A stretch of 64,000 nt of DNA. Source: Microbacterium sp. SY138. GTDB taxonomy: Bacteria; Actinomycetota; Actinomycetes; Actinomycetales; Microbacteriaceae. The notes beneath the pieces were generated by a model that was not told the origin of the DNA, searched no databases, and saw nothing but the letters and a program-made list of their open reading frames with translations. The stretch spans positions 1,612,001-1,676,000 of the forward strand of contig NZ_CP155793.1 of NCBI RefSeq assembly GCF_039729145.1, given 5' to 3'. The translations under genes were made by a program, and so were the position numbers. Positions 54,625 to 63,182 of the stretch are shown piece by piece; the stretch's first letter is position 1; the number at the start of each line of letters is the position of its first letter.

Positions 54625-55779
54625 ATGCTTCAGGTGAAGGCCCTGCCTCTTGCGGAACTCCGCGAGCGCAGCAGCGAGAAGTGGCGGGAGTACCCCGCCG
54701 ACGTCTTGCCGCTGTTCGTCGCGGAGACCGATTTCCCGTTGGCTCCGGCCATCTCGACGGCGTTGCAGCGTGCGGTGGAGATCGGTGACACAGGGTATGT
54801 CGCCTCGCGCACGCCGCTCGCGGAGTCGTTCGCGGCCTTCGCGAGCCGACGCTACGGGTGGGACCCTGACCCGGCCCGGATGCGCAGCACGGCTGACGTG
54901 AGCATGGGGATCGTGGAGATCCTGCGTCGCGTGACGCAGCCGGGGGAGCGGATCGTCGTGACGCCGCCCGTGTACCCACCCTTCTACGATCTGGTCGCCG
55001 AGGCCGGTGCAGAGGTCGAACGGGTACCGCTTCGCGATACCGGCACCGGCTGGGAGCTCGACATCGACGGGATCCGCGCGGCGTTCGACGACGGTGCGAC
55101 GGCGATCCTGCTCTGCAACCCGCACAACCCCACTGGCACGGTGCACGATCGGGACAGTCTCGCAGCGCTCGCGGAGCTGGCCGACGAGTTCGGCGTCGCG
55201 GTCGTCTCGGACGAGATCCATGCGCCCCTCGCCCAACCGGGCACGGGGTTCACCCCTTTCCTGTCCGTGAGCGACTCTGCACAGCGGGTGGGCTACGCCG
55301 TCGTGAGCGCCAGCAAGGCGTTCAACCTGGCCGGGCTCAAGTGCGCCCTCATGGTCACGGCCGACGACGCGACCAGCGCCGTCGTCCGAGGTCTTCCGGT
55401 CGAGGTCGAATGGCGAACGGGGCAGTTCGGGCTGCTCGCGGCCGTCGCGGCGTTCTCGGAGGAGAGCGATGAGTGGCTCGACGGTCTGCTGCGCACTCTC
55501 GACGAGAACCGCGTGCTGCTCAAGGATCTTCTCGCCGCCCGTCTTCCCGGCGCGCGCTACCGCATCCCCGATGCGGGCTACCTCGCCTGGATAGATCTCT
55601 CCGCACTGGAGTGGGGCGACAACCCCGCTCGGCGCATCCTCAAGGACGCCAAGGTCGCCCTGCACTTCGGGCCGTCGTTCGGCGCGGAGGGCGCGGGCCA
55701 CGTGCGACTGAACTTCGGCACCAGCCCCGAGATCCTCACCGAGGCCATCGAGCGCATCGCGTCGCTCGTCGGCCGATGA
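54625..55779 (+). CDS. PLP-dependent aminotransferase/C-S lyase (MalY/PatB family)
   Basis: A 384-residue PLP enzyme of fold type I, MalY/PatB branch (cystathionine beta-lyase activity is typical). The lysine that binds PLP is in VVSASKAFNLAGLKCALM. The early block EKWREYPADVLPLFVAETDF, in two parts, and the CNPHNPTGTV motif are characteristic. It follows the suf cluster by 89 bases on the same strand and is coupled to an MFS exporter by a four-base overlap. The cysteine desulfurase genes sufS/sufU are absent here, but this enzyme lacks a SufS-like catalytic cysteine motif. Confidence 0.9.
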   Translation: MLQVKALPLAELRERSSEKWREYPADVLPLFVAETDFPLAPAISTALQRAVEIGDTGYVASRTPLAESFAAFASRRYGWDPDPARMRSTADVSMGIVEILRRVTQPGERIVVTPPVYPPFYDLVAEAGAEVERVPLRDTGTGWELDIDGIRAAFDDGATAILLCNPHNPTGTVHDRDSLAALAELADEFGVAVVSDEIHAPLAQPGTGFTPFLSVSDSAQRVGYAVVSASKAFNLAGLKCALMVTADDATSAVVRGLPVEVEWRTGQFGLLAAVAAFSEESDEWLDGLLRTLDENRVLLKDLLAARLPGARYRIPDAGYLAWIDLSALEWGDNPARRILKDAKVALHFGPSFGAEGAGHVRLNFGTSPEILTEAIERIASLVGR

Positions 55780-57143
55780 CCGCCGCCGACGCCGCGACGA
55801 TCTGGGACCGCCAACGGATCTGGGTGACTCTCGGCGCGGTCGCGCTGATCTTCCTCGCGGCGATCGAGGCTCTGGCCGTCACGACGGTGATGCCGATCGT
55901 CAGCGAGGCTCTCGATGGTGAGGCCCTGTTCGCCGTGGCCTTCGCGGGAACCCTCGCGACGAGCGTGATCGGCATGGTCGCGACCGGAGCCTGGTCAGAT
56001 GCCCGCGGCCCCCGCGGCGCCCTCTACGTCGCGGTGACGCTCTTCATCATCGGTCTGCTCCTCTCGGGCTTCGCCGTCACGATGCATCAGTTCCTGGTCG
56101 GACGCCTCGTCCAGGGGCTCGGGACGGGAGGGCAGACGGTCGCACTGTACGTCGTGGTCGCACGCTTGTATCCGCCCCATCTGCACGGTCGGATCTTCGC
56201 CGCCTTCGCCGCGGCGTGGGTCGTGCCGTCCATGGTCGGTCCGTTTCTGGCGGGCGCCGTCGCCGAGTATCTCGATTGGCGCTGGGCCTTCTTGGGCGTG
56301 GCCGTGCTCACCGCTGCGGCGTTCCTGATGATCGCCGTCCGCCTCCGTGGGGTCGACCTCGGGCGTGGCGAGCCGCAGGATCGCCGTACGCTCATCGTCC
56401 GCCTGTTGCTCGCGGTCGTCGTCGCGGTCCTCGCCGTCGTCGTCGGCTTCTCCGCCGAGATGATCCCCTCGATCAGATGGCCGGTGGCGCTCGGCGCCGT
56501 GCTGGCGATCGGCTTCGCCGTACTGCCACTCCTGCCGCGGCGTACCTTGCGGGCAGGGCTGGGGCTTCCCAGCGTGGTGCTCATGCGAGGAATCGTGGCG
56601 GGAGCCTTCTTCGCTGCGGAGGCCTACATCCCCTATCTGCTGATGAAGAAGTTCGACTTCAGCGCGACCTGGGCGGGCGTCGCCCTCATGCTCGCGGCCC
56701 TCGCGTGGGCGGGTGCCTCGGCCCTGCAGGGGCGGTTCGGCGAGAGACTCGGCAATCACCGCATCACGACGATCAGCCTGGGGTCACTCCTGGTCGCGAT
56801 GCTGTGCGTGCTCACCGCCGCCGTGTTCGACGTCTCGGCGGCCGTCGTGGTGGTGGGCTGGGCATTCGCCGGCGGCGGGATGGGACTGCTCTATCCACGC
56901 CTCACCGTCCTGACCCTGGCCTACTCGGACGAGACCAATCAGGGGTTCAACTCCTCCGCGTTGTCGATATCGGACGCGGCCGGATCAGCCGTCGCCATCG
57001 CACTCGCCGGTCTCGGTGTCGCGACGCTCGGCGGCGAGGCCGGGGCGTTCAGCGCGGTCTTCGCGTTCTGTATCGCTCTCGTCGCGTTGGCTGTCGTACC
57101 CGGGCTCAGGCTCGGGCACGCGGCGGAGTCGCCGGCGCGCTGA
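55776..57143 (+). CDS. MFS transporter
   Basis: A 455-residue major facilitator with about 14 hydrophobic segments, resembling drug-efflux members. The first helix is near 18-40 (LGAVALIFLAAIEALAVTTV), followed by GAWSDARGPRGALY, the loop 2-3 motif. A glycine-rich GRLVQGLGTGGQ follows. It overlaps the MalY-type gene by four bases, so both are probably expressed together. Its end overlaps the convergent TetR gene by 38 bases. Confidence 0.9.
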   Translation: MTAADAATIWDRQRIWVTLGAVALIFLAAIEALAVTTVMPIVSEALDGEALFAVAFAGTLATSVIGMVATGAWSDARGPRGALYVAVTLFIIGLLLSGFAVTMHQFLVGRLVQGLGTGGQTVALYVVVARLYPPHLHGRIFAAFAAAWVVPSMVGPFLAGAVAEYLDWRWAFLGVAVLTAAAFLMIAVRLRGVDLGRGEPQDRRTLIVRLLLAVVVAVLAVVVGFSAEMIPSIRWPVALGAVLAIGFAVLPLLPRRTLRAGLGLPSVVLMRGIVAGAFFAAEAYIPYLLMKKFDFSATWAGVALMLAALAWAGASALQGRFGERLGNHRITTISLGSLLVAMLCVLTAAVFDVSAAVVVVGWAFAGGGMGLLYPRLTVLTLAYSDETNQGFNSSALSISDAAGSAVAIALAGLGVATLGGEAGAFSAVFAFCIALVALAVVPGLRLGHAAESPAR

Positions 57144-57690
57144 GGTCTCCCGCGAGGGCGGTGACCCCGAGGTCGAACACGCCATCGAGTCCGGCGGTGA
57201 CGTCGAGAGCGCCGGCGTCGGGCAGAGCGCCGTGGCTGTCGGCATGCATGCGCTGTTGGACGAGCGTTGCGTGTCCGAGCACGAAATGCAGGATCGCGGC
57301 TCCACGGTCATCCGCATCGGGGGCTCCCTGCGCGCGGAGCGCATCGGTCAGCGCGGTCTGCGCCTGCGACGAGCCGAGTTGGAGCGCATAGGTGCTGAGG
57401 ACCAGTTCGGCGCCGTCACGGTAGGCGAAGAGTGCGTCGCGGATGCCGCGCGCGGTCGTGAGGACGTCGGTGCTCCCGTGAGGGATCGATGCGGTGATCC
57501 GGTCGGCGAGTTCGGCCAGCAGCTCCTGCTTGCTCGCGAAGTGCCAGTAGAGCGCGCTGGGTTGCACGTCGAGCCCGGCGGCGATGCGCCGCATCGAGAG
57601 ATCGGCGAGTCCCACCTCGTCGAGCAGGGCGAGAGCGCGCCTGGCCACGCTGTCGCGGTCGTGACGTGCCGGATTGTGCTCGGGACTCAT
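57106..57690 (-). CDS. TetR family transcriptional regulator
   Basis: A 194-residue TetR-family repressor. The N-terminal DNA-binding region is LLDEVGLADLSMRRIAAGLDVQPSALYWHF in parts (about 22-51), with the standard YWHFASKQELL after it. The promoter is unusually clear: a perfect TATAAT on the minus strand at 57697-57702 lies six bases before the ATG. Two 13-base palindromes upstream look like its operators. It is divergent from an ECF-type ATPase gene, and it overlaps the convergent MFS gene by 38 bases, so its transcription may also affect that gene. Confidence 0.92.
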   Translation of the reverse strand: MSPEHNPARHDRDSVARRALALLDEVGLADLSMRRIAAGLDVQPSALYWHFASKQELLAELADRITASIPHGSTDVLTTARGIRDALFAYRDGAELVLSTYALQLGSSQAQTALTDALRAQGAPDADDRGAAILHFVLGHATLVQQRMHADSHGALPDAGALDVTAGLDGVFDLGVTALAGDLSAPATPPRARA

Positions 57691-57696
57691 GCTCCG

Positions 57697-57702
57697 ATTA
57701 TA
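57697..57702 (-). promoter_or_regulatory. Consensus -10 element TATAAT of the TetR gene
   Basis: On the minus strand TATAAT is followed by six bases (CGGAGC) and the ATG at 57690, a leaderless layout with an exact consensus hexamer. Confidence 0.75.
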
Positions 57703-57703
57703 G

Positions 57704-57731
57704 TGAACGACGTTCAGGTGAACAGTGTTCA
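57704..57731. promoter_or_regulatory. Tandem palindromic operators for the TetR regulator
   Basis: TGAAC-GAC-GTTCA (57704-57716) and TGAAC-AGT-GTTCA (57719-57731) are two perfect 13-base palindromes with centres 15 bases apart. They start one base beyond the TATAAT box of the TetR gene and lie 22 bases before the divergent ATPase gene, so a bound dimer would cover both promoters. Confidence 0.85.
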
Positions 57732-57752
57732 GGACCGTGACGGGGAGATCAG

Positions 57753-58451
57753 ATGATGGGGTGCCCTCAGGTCGCCGGGGCTCCGATCACGCTCGAGCGG
57801 GTGTCGGTGCAACTCGACGGACGTTCGGTGCTGCATGACATCAGCGTCGAGCTCACGGCTTCCACGATCGCCGTGATCGGGGCGAACGGTTCGGGGAAGT
57901 CGACGTTCGCGAGGCTGCTGAACGGACTCGTCACACCCCACAGCGGCACCGTGCGTGTGCACGGACATGACACCGTGCAGGAGCGTGCAGCGGTGCGCCG
58001 CCTCGTGGGCTTCGTCTTCACCAATCCGGATGCGCAGATCCTCATGCCGACACCGGCCGAGGATCTCGCGCTGTCGTTGCGCGGTCGCCCGAAGGCGGAA
58101 GTGGCCGCGCGCGTCCAGGAGACCCTCGAGACGAACGGACTGGGCGCGCACGCCGAGGTCCCGGCATCGATGCTGTCCGGTGGGCAGAAGCAGATGCTCG
58201 CGCTGGCGTCGGTGCTCATCGCGCAACCGCGCGTGATCGTCGCCGACGAGCCGACCACGCTGCTGGATCTACGGAACGCCCGCCGCATCGGCGACCTCCT
58301 GCTCGCACAGCAGGCGCAGGTGGTGGTGGTCACGCACGACCTCGACCTCGCTGCCCGCTGCGACGCCGCGCTGCTCTTCGAGGACGGGAGGATCGCCGCC
58401 TCCGGTGAGCCGGCGCGCGTGATCGACGCCTACCGGCGGGCGTGCGCATGA
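57753..58451 (+). CDS. Energy-coupling factor transporter ATP-binding protein (EcfA/BioM type)
   Basis: A 232-residue ABC ATPase of the ECF group, which imports vitamins such as biotin. Walker A is GANGSGKST (about 42-50). The signature LSGGQKQMLALAS and Walker B VIVADEPTTLLDLRNAR follow. The Q-loop region reads VFTNPDAQILMPT, the NPDxQ form common in EcfA/BioM proteins. ATG at 57753, with GGGGAG upstream. The transmembrane partner follows by overlap. No substrate-binding S component (for example bioY) is visible, so the vitamin is not identified. Confidence 0.9.
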   Translation: MMGCPQVAGAPITLERVSVQLDGRSVLHDISVELTASTIAVIGANGSGKSTFARLLNGLVTPHSGTVRVHGHDTVQERAAVRRLVGFVFTNPDAQILMPTPAEDLALSLRGRPKAEVAARVQETLETNGLGAHAEVPASMLSGGQKQMLALASVLIAQPRVIVADEPTTLLDLRNARRIGDLLLAQQAQVVVVTHDLDLAARCDAALLFEDGRIAASGEPARVIDAYRRACA

Positions 58452-59041
58452 TCCCGCTCTACCGTCCGGGAACGGGGCTCATCCATCGAGCGCCGGCAGG
58501 CTTCAAACTCGCGGCCCTGGCTGTCGGCGCCCTCGTGCTCTCGCTGTATCCGCACGACTCGCTGAGCATCGGCGTCTCGCTCGCGATCGTCGTGGGGCTG
58601 TACGGCCTGAGCGGACTGCCGTTCCGTGTGCTCGTCACGGAGGCCTGGCGTCTGCGCTGGATCGTCCTCGTCCTCGCCGCGGCGCTGCTCATCTTCGTGT
58701 CGCCCGCCGCCGCGTGGATCAGCACAGGGAGGGTCGTGGCGGTGCTCCTCCTGGCGAGCCTGCTGACCCTGACCACTCGGATGTCGGACCTTCTCGCGGT
58801 GCTCCATCGTCTCCTCCGTCCGCTTCGCAGCATGCGGGTCGATCCGGAGGCGGTGGCGCTGACGATATCGCTCACCCTCACGACAGTCCCGGTGATCGCC
58901 GGGTTCGCCGCACGCGTGCGCGAAGCCGAGCAGGCCCGCGATGTGCGCCTGGGGATCCGCACCGTCGTGCCGCTGCTGGTGCTCGCATTGCGGCACGCGG
59001 ATGACGTCGGCGAAGCGCTGGCGGCCCGGGGCATCGTCTGA
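58448..59041 (+). CDS. Energy-coupling factor transporter transmembrane protein (EcfT/BioN type)
   Basis: A 197-residue membrane protein with about five hydrophobic segments and a cytoplasmic coupling region. It contains REAEQARDVRLG and ends LAARGIV, the paired Ala-Arg motifs that contact the ATPase in EcfT proteins. The ATG at 58448 overlaps the ATPase stop (ATGA); a GTG at 58442 is in frame. It needs an S component that is not in this stretch. Confidence 0.88.
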   Translation: MIPLYRPGTGLIHRAPAGFKLAALAVGALVLSLYPHDSLSIGVSLAIVVGLYGLSGLPFRVLVTEAWRLRWIVLVLAAALLIFVSPAAAWISTGRVVAVLLLASLLTLTTRMSDLLAVLHRLLRPLRSMRVDPEAVALTISLTLTTVPVIAGFAARVREAEQARDVRLGIRTVVPLLVLALRHADDVGEALAARGIV

Positions 59042-59042
59042 C

Positions 59043-60368
59043 TCAGGCCGGCACTGGCGCGTTGACTGCGACTCGTGCTCGCTGTGTCGGTCGCTGAGAA
59101 GCCGACAGCGACGAGAGTCGCAGCGCGGCGCCGATCAGCGCGATCGCGATCAGCGCGGTCGATACCGAGGTGCCGAGCACCAGAAGGAGCACGATCCCGA
59201 CCAGACCGCTCAAGGTTCCGATGACGATGCGGTGCATCGAGGTCGTCGCCGAGGGCGCGGGCTGCGACTCGAATCGCGTGAAGGCGACGGCGACGAGAGC
59301 GGTGAGAGCGAGAGCCGTCGCCAGCCAGAGGGGACGCCCGGCCCACCATCCCGCGCTGTCCAACGCCGGCAGGCTGGCTCCGGCGACGAGTGCGTACACT
59401 GCGGTGACACCGGCCATCAGGAGCAGTACCGGCATGTGCCAGAGGTAGATCGTCATGGTGCGCACCGTCACGAAGGCGGTGAACGCGGCGACCCGCGGCC
59501 GACGGCTGAACCGTTCGAGACGCTCGCGGTGCAGTGACAGCAGGCTGGTGTGCGCAACTCCGACGAGGAGGAGCGCCGCGGTCGGCGGGTTGATGTTCGC
59601 GATGAGGTCGGGGGAGTAGATGCCGAAGGCGAAGGTCGCGACGAGCAGAAGGAGGGCCGTGATCCCGGCGGTGGCGCGTACGCGCCTGGCGAGGCGGTCG
59701 ATGCTGCCGTCGGCCAGGAAGAACCCGAGCTGCTGGAGGGTCATCCACACGAAAGCGAGGTTAAGGAACCCCAGCCCGTCGATGCCGGTGGCTGTGCGCA
59801 GCACGTCGACGGTGATCGAGGCGAGCACCAGCGCGCCGATCGTGCGCAGCGGTGCGCGTTCATGGGCGGAGGCGAGAAGAGGGAGCAGAGCCTGACAGAG
59901 CAGGAAGACGCCCAGGAACCAGAGCGGCTGCCCGTATCGGAATCCCGCCGTCGCGATGAGGTCGGCGGGAACGCCGAAGACCGTGAGCAGCGCGAGTGCG
60001 AGTGCGATGACCGCGATCGTGAAGATCGCCGGACGCAGCAGTCGATGCACACGGCCGGCGACGAAGCCGATGGCCGTGCCTCCGCGCTGATGCATCCGCC
60101 GGTAGGCCAGCAGACCCGAGAACCCTCCGATGACGAAGAACAGGGGCATCACCTGGAGGAACCAGCTGAGCGGCGCGATCCATCCGGTCCCGTCGCTGGC
60201 ATTGGCGAAGACCGGTCCGGAATCGGTCACGGTGACGCCGACCATGATGGCGTGCAGGAGCACGACCCCGAGGACGCAGAGGGCCCGGAGGAAGTCGATC
60301 CCGGTGTCGCGGGATGCGCGTGGGGGAGCTGTGGTGCTGACGGCGCGCGGTGCCTGGACGATGGCCAT
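59043..60368 (-). CDS. Acyltransferase family membrane protein (acyltransferase 3)
   Basis: A 441-residue integral membrane protein of the acyltransferase-3 family, which transfers acyl groups to surface carbohydrates or lipids. The N-terminus has DTGIDFLRALCVLGVVLLHA, the conserved first helix with R and the H of the active-site region. Later parts have about ten hydrophobic segments. PLFFVIGGFSG is the second conserved motif. It lies downstream of a two-component system on the same strand (gap 98 bases). The acyl acceptor is unknown. Confidence 0.85.
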   Translation of the reverse strand: MAIVQAPRAVSTTAPPRASRDTGIDFLRALCVLGVVLLHAIMVGVTVTDSGPVFANASDGTGWIAPLSWFLQVMPLFFVIGGFSGLLAYRRMHQRGGTAIGFVAGRVHRLLRPAIFTIAVIALALALLTVFGVPADLIATAGFRYGQPLWFLGVFLLCQALLPLLASAHERAPLRTIGALVLASITVDVLRTATGIDGLGFLNLAFVWMTLQQLGFFLADGSIDRLARRVRATAGITALLLLVATFAFGIYSPDLIANINPPTAALLLVGVAHTSLLSLHRERLERFSRRPRVAAFTAFVTVRTMTIYLWHMPVLLLMAGVTAVYALVAGASLPALDSAGWWAGRPLWLATALALTALVAVAFTRFESQPAPSATTSMHRIVIGTLSGLVGIVLLLVLGTSVSTALIAIALIGAALRLSSLSASQRPTQRARVAVNAPVPA

Positions 60369-60466
60369 GAGTCCTCCTCGGAAGCGGTGTTCCAGGAGAC
60401 TATGGAGGTGGTGCCGGCGAGGGCATCACCCGTGGGTGCCGTCACGACCCCCTACGACGGGGTGAG

Positions 60467-61138
60467 TCAGGACGACGGTTCGACGAGTCCGGTGTCGTAC
60501 GCGAGGATCACGGCGTGCACGCGGTCTCGCAGGCTCAGTTTGGCGAGCACCTTGCCGACATGCGTCTTGACGGTCTGCTCTGCGATGAAGAGATCGGCGG
60601 CGATCTCGGTGTTAGAACGACCTCGACCGATGAGCACGAGCACCTCGCGCTCGCGATCCGTGAGCTCGGCGAGAGCCGTCGCCGAGCGCGGTGCGCGGGG
60701 GCGGCGGCCGGCGAACTGCTCGATCATGCGGCGCGTCACGCTGGGCGCGAGCAGCGCATCGCCGTCCGCGACGACCCGAACCGCGTGCACGAGCTCCTCC
60801 GGTAGAGCATCCTTCAGCAGGAAGCCGCTGGCGCCGGCCTCGAGCGCGTCGTACACGTAGTCGTCGATGTCGAATGTGGTGAGCATCAGGATTCGAGGTA
60901 CGTGCGCGGCCGGATAGGAGGGGCCGAGGATGCGCCTCGTGGCCTCGATCCCGTCGAGCTCCGGCATGCGCACATCCATGAGGATCACATCGGGATCGAG
61001 ACGCGCTGCGAGGGTGACCGCTTCCGCACCGTTCGCCGCCTGCCCGGTCACGCGGATGCCGTCATGGGCGTCGAGGAGCGCGGCGAACCCTGCTCGAACC
61101 ATGGCCTGGTCGTCGGCGATGAGGACGCTGATGGTCAC
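60467..61138 (-). CDS. NarL/LuxR-type response regulator
   Basis: A 223-residue two-component response regulator. The receiver domain has acidic DD near residues 9-10 (IADDQAMVRAG), the phosphoacceptor Asp in VILMDVRMPELDG near residue 55, and a conserved lysine in FLLKDALPEE. The C-terminal LuxR helix-turn-helix is ELTDREREVLVLIGRGRSN with IAADLFIAEQTVKTHV. The ATG overlaps the kinase stop (ATGA), so the pair is translated together. Confidence 0.94.
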   Translation of the reverse strand: MTISVLIADDQAMVRAGFAALLDAHDGIRVTGQAANGAEAVTLAARLDPDVILMDVRMPELDGIEATRRILGPSYPAAHVPRILMLTTFDIDDYVYDALEAGASGFLLKDALPEELVHAVRVVADGDALLAPSVTRRMIEQFAGRRPRAPRSATALAELTDREREVLVLIGRGRSNTEIAADLFIAEQTVKTHVGKVLAKLSLRDRVHAVILAYDTGLVEPSS

Positions 61139-62397
61139 AGGCTCTCCTTGTCAGGGGAAGGGGATGAAGGTGTGCCGGCCGGGGCGGCGTCGAGGGGGAG
61201 GACGGCGTCGACATCCCATCCTCCGTCGGACGCGGGGCCGGCGGAGAGACTGCCGCCGAGGATCTCGGCGCGCTCCCGCATGCCCCGGAGCCCGTAACCG
61301 GTGCCGTGACTCTCGGCGCGGTGCGGCGGTGCGTCGTTGTGCACCTGGATGTGGATGCTGGGCGCCTCTGCGCGCACGCGCACAGCGATGCGCGCACCGG
61401 GTGCGTGTCGCACGGCGTTGCTCAATGCCTCCTGCACGATGCGGAAGGCGGCGATCTGGACAGCAGGTGTGGCGGAGGCGGTTTCGGTTCCTTCGAGGAC
61501 GAGTCCGACGTCGACACCGGCGCGGCGGATGCTGTCGACAAGGGCGGGGATGTCGTCGACGCCTTGCTGCGGGGCCAGTTCGGCGCTCTGGTCTTCGGTG
61601 CGGAGCACCCCGAGCATGCGTCGCATCTCCGTGAGCGAGGTCCGGGCGGTGGCGGCGATGTCGTCGAACTCCGTGATGGCGGCGGTGCCGAGCTCGGGAA
61701 TCCGATACTTGGCCGTCGAGGCCTGCACCTGGATCACCGACATGCTGTGGGCGACGACGTCGTGCAGCTCCCTGGCGATCCGTGTGCGCTCTTCGACGAG
61801 CGCGCGCCTGGCCTCCTCGAGCGCGCTGTGCTCCTTCTCGCGCGTCAGCTCGGCGGCGACGCGGACCCGCCCGGCTATCAGCGCTGCGATGAGGAACATC
61901 GCGGAGGCGACTGCAGTCGTGACGATCAGGTCGGCGGTCGCACTGGCGGATGACGCCGGGAGGGCGACCATGTCGGGCCGGAGCACGGGGGCGAGAAGCG
62001 AGGCGATCGCCCCGAGGATCAGGGCGAAGGCTCCGATCCTCGTCCCATGGAGGAAAGTGACGACGCCGACGAAGAGGACGAAGACGAGGAGTGCCGGAAC
62101 GGACCACGGCCAGGGAGACTGGATCGCCAGCTCCGGCACGACCGTGAGCGGCAGGGTGAACGCACTCGCCGTGAACAGGATGAGAGCCCAGCGAGGACGT
62201 GAGATCGCGAGGAGCGGCGAAGCGCACAGCACAGCTCCGAGGATGAACGACAGCGGCAGCGGTGTGCCGTACAGGAGGGTCTGCAGCGGGACGATCACCG
62301 CGTACAGCGCCACGACCGCCGCACCCAGCGCCACGAGGGCGGAGGTGCGGCGGTTGATCCGTTGGCGGAGCGGTGTGCGCTCCCGGCGTCGTGCCAT
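61135..62397 (-). CDS. Sensor histidine kinase (HisKA_3 family)
   Basis: A 420-residue membrane histidine kinase. The N-terminal half has about six hydrophobic segments (first near 19-42, then 48-66 and onward). The phosphoacceptor region is TRIARELHDVVAHSMSVIQV (HisKA_3 box with the His in ELHD). The ATP-binding region includes QEALSNAVRHAPGA and GYGLRGMRERAEILGG. The ATG at 62397 (MARRRERT) is chosen because CAGGAT lies seven bases upstream on the minus strand; an ATG at 62406 is nearer the hexamer. The gene is cotranscribed with the response regulator. The signal is unknown. Confidence 0.92.
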   Translation of the reverse strand: MARRRERTPLRQRINRRTSALVALGAAVVALYAVIVPLQTLLYGTPLPLSFILGAVLCASPLLAISRPRWALILFTASAFTLPLTVVPELAIQSPWPWSVPALLVFVLFVGVVTFLHGTRIGAFALILGAIASLLAPVLRPDMVALPASSASATADLIVTTAVASAMFLIAALIAGRVRVAAELTREKEHSALEEARRALVEERTRIARELHDVVAHSMSVIQVQASTAKYRIPELGTAAITEFDDIAATARTSLTEMRRMLGVLRTEDQSAELAPQQGVDDIPALVDSIRRAGVDVGLVLEGTETASATPAVQIAAFRIVQEALSNAVRHAPGARIAVRVRAEAPSIHIQVHNDAPPHRAESHGTGYGLRGMRERAEILGGSLSAGPASDGGWDVDAVLPLDAAPAGTPSSPSPDKESL

Positions 62398-62402
62398 GAC
62401 TG

Positions 62403-63020
62403 TCATCCTGCCAGCTGGGGCGCCGGCGCACGGCGGCGACGGGCCGCGGCGATCCGGTCGATCACGAACCCGATGACGAGGGCGATGACGATGCCGAGCC
62501 CGGCGCTGAGCAGGGGCTGGTCTTTGATCCAGGCGCCGGCGAGCAGACCGATCGCGAGGCTGAACACGCTCCAGCTGACCCCGGCGATGAGGCTCAAGGG
62601 GAGGAAGCGCCGCCAGGGGAAGTGGAGAGCGCCCGCGCTCATGTTGACGGCGACCCGACCGACCGGGATGTAGCGGGCGCCGAGGATGAGCGTCGCGCTC
62701 CGACGGTCGAGTGCGCGCTGGGCGTGAGCGAATGCCGCCGCCACCCGGGGGCGTCGCATCCACGCGAACCTCGTCGTGCCCACCGCTCGCCCGATGACGA
62801 AGGCGAGATTGTCTCCGATCGCCGCACCGATCGCGGCGACGAGCCCGAGGAGCACCAGGTTTCCCTCGCCGGTGGAGGCAGTGACCGCCGCCGCGGCGAC
62901 GAGCACGGTCTCGCTGGGAACCGGGGGGAAGAAGCCGTCGATGACGGTGACGGCGAACAGGACCAGGTACAGCCAGGGCGAGGCGATCGCCTGCATGATG
63001 AGCTCGTTGAGGATGTCCAC
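62403..63020 (-). CDS. DedA family membrane protein
   Basis: A 205-residue protein of the DedA/SNARE-associated family, related to undecaprenyl-phosphate translocases and proton-dependent transport. The family blocks are VTVIDGFFPPVPSETVLVAA near the start, AIGDNLAFVIGRAVG, and RYIPVGRVAVNMSAGALHFPW, which resembles the conserved R-x3-GR-x4-G-x3-M-x6-F pattern. About five membrane segments are seen. The end lies six bases from the kinase start, so the promoter of the kinase is near the stop. ATG at 63020. Confidence 0.9.
   Translation of the reverse strand: MDILNELIMQAIASPWLYLVLFAVTVIDGFFPPVPSETVLVAAAAVTASTGEGNLVLLGLVAAIGAAIGDNLAFVIGRAVGTTRFAWMRRPRVAAAFAHAQRALDRRSATLILGARYIPVGRVAVNMSAGALHFPWRRFLPLSLIAGVSWSVFSLAIGLLAGAWIKDQPLLSAGLGIVIALVIGFVIDRIAAARRRRAPAPQLAG
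62405..62410 (-). promoter_or_regulatory. -10-like element CAGGAT of the sensor kinase gene
   Basis: On the minus strand CAGGAT is followed by seven bases and the ATG at 62397. It overlaps the end of the DedA gene. Confidence 0.4.
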
Positions 63021-63125
63021 TCCCGTACGTTATGCAGCGGACCCCGAGCAGGGCATCCCTCTCGGGTATCGGGACCCTCACCCTTCGGAGTGATCTTGCT
63101 GAGCGCGACTCCCGGCGACGCCGCT

Positions 63126-63131
63126 TATACT
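63126..63131 (+). promoter_or_regulatory. -10 box TATACT of the ABC-F gene
   Basis: TATACT lies 52 bases upstream of the ABC-F start. A symmetric GGCCGATCGGCC follows at 63140-63151, close to the expected transcript start, flanked by GGGAGG and CCTCCC. Confidence 0.5.
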
Positions 63132-63182
63132 GGGAGGCTGGCCGATCGGCCGACAACCTCCCCGAAAGAACGGACGTCCGCT

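Noticed and set aside
54625..55779. MalY/PatB-type enzyme as the missing SufS
   Set aside because: It has no SufS-type catalytic cysteine segment and its sequence fits MalY/PatB; coupling to an MFS gene also points to another role.
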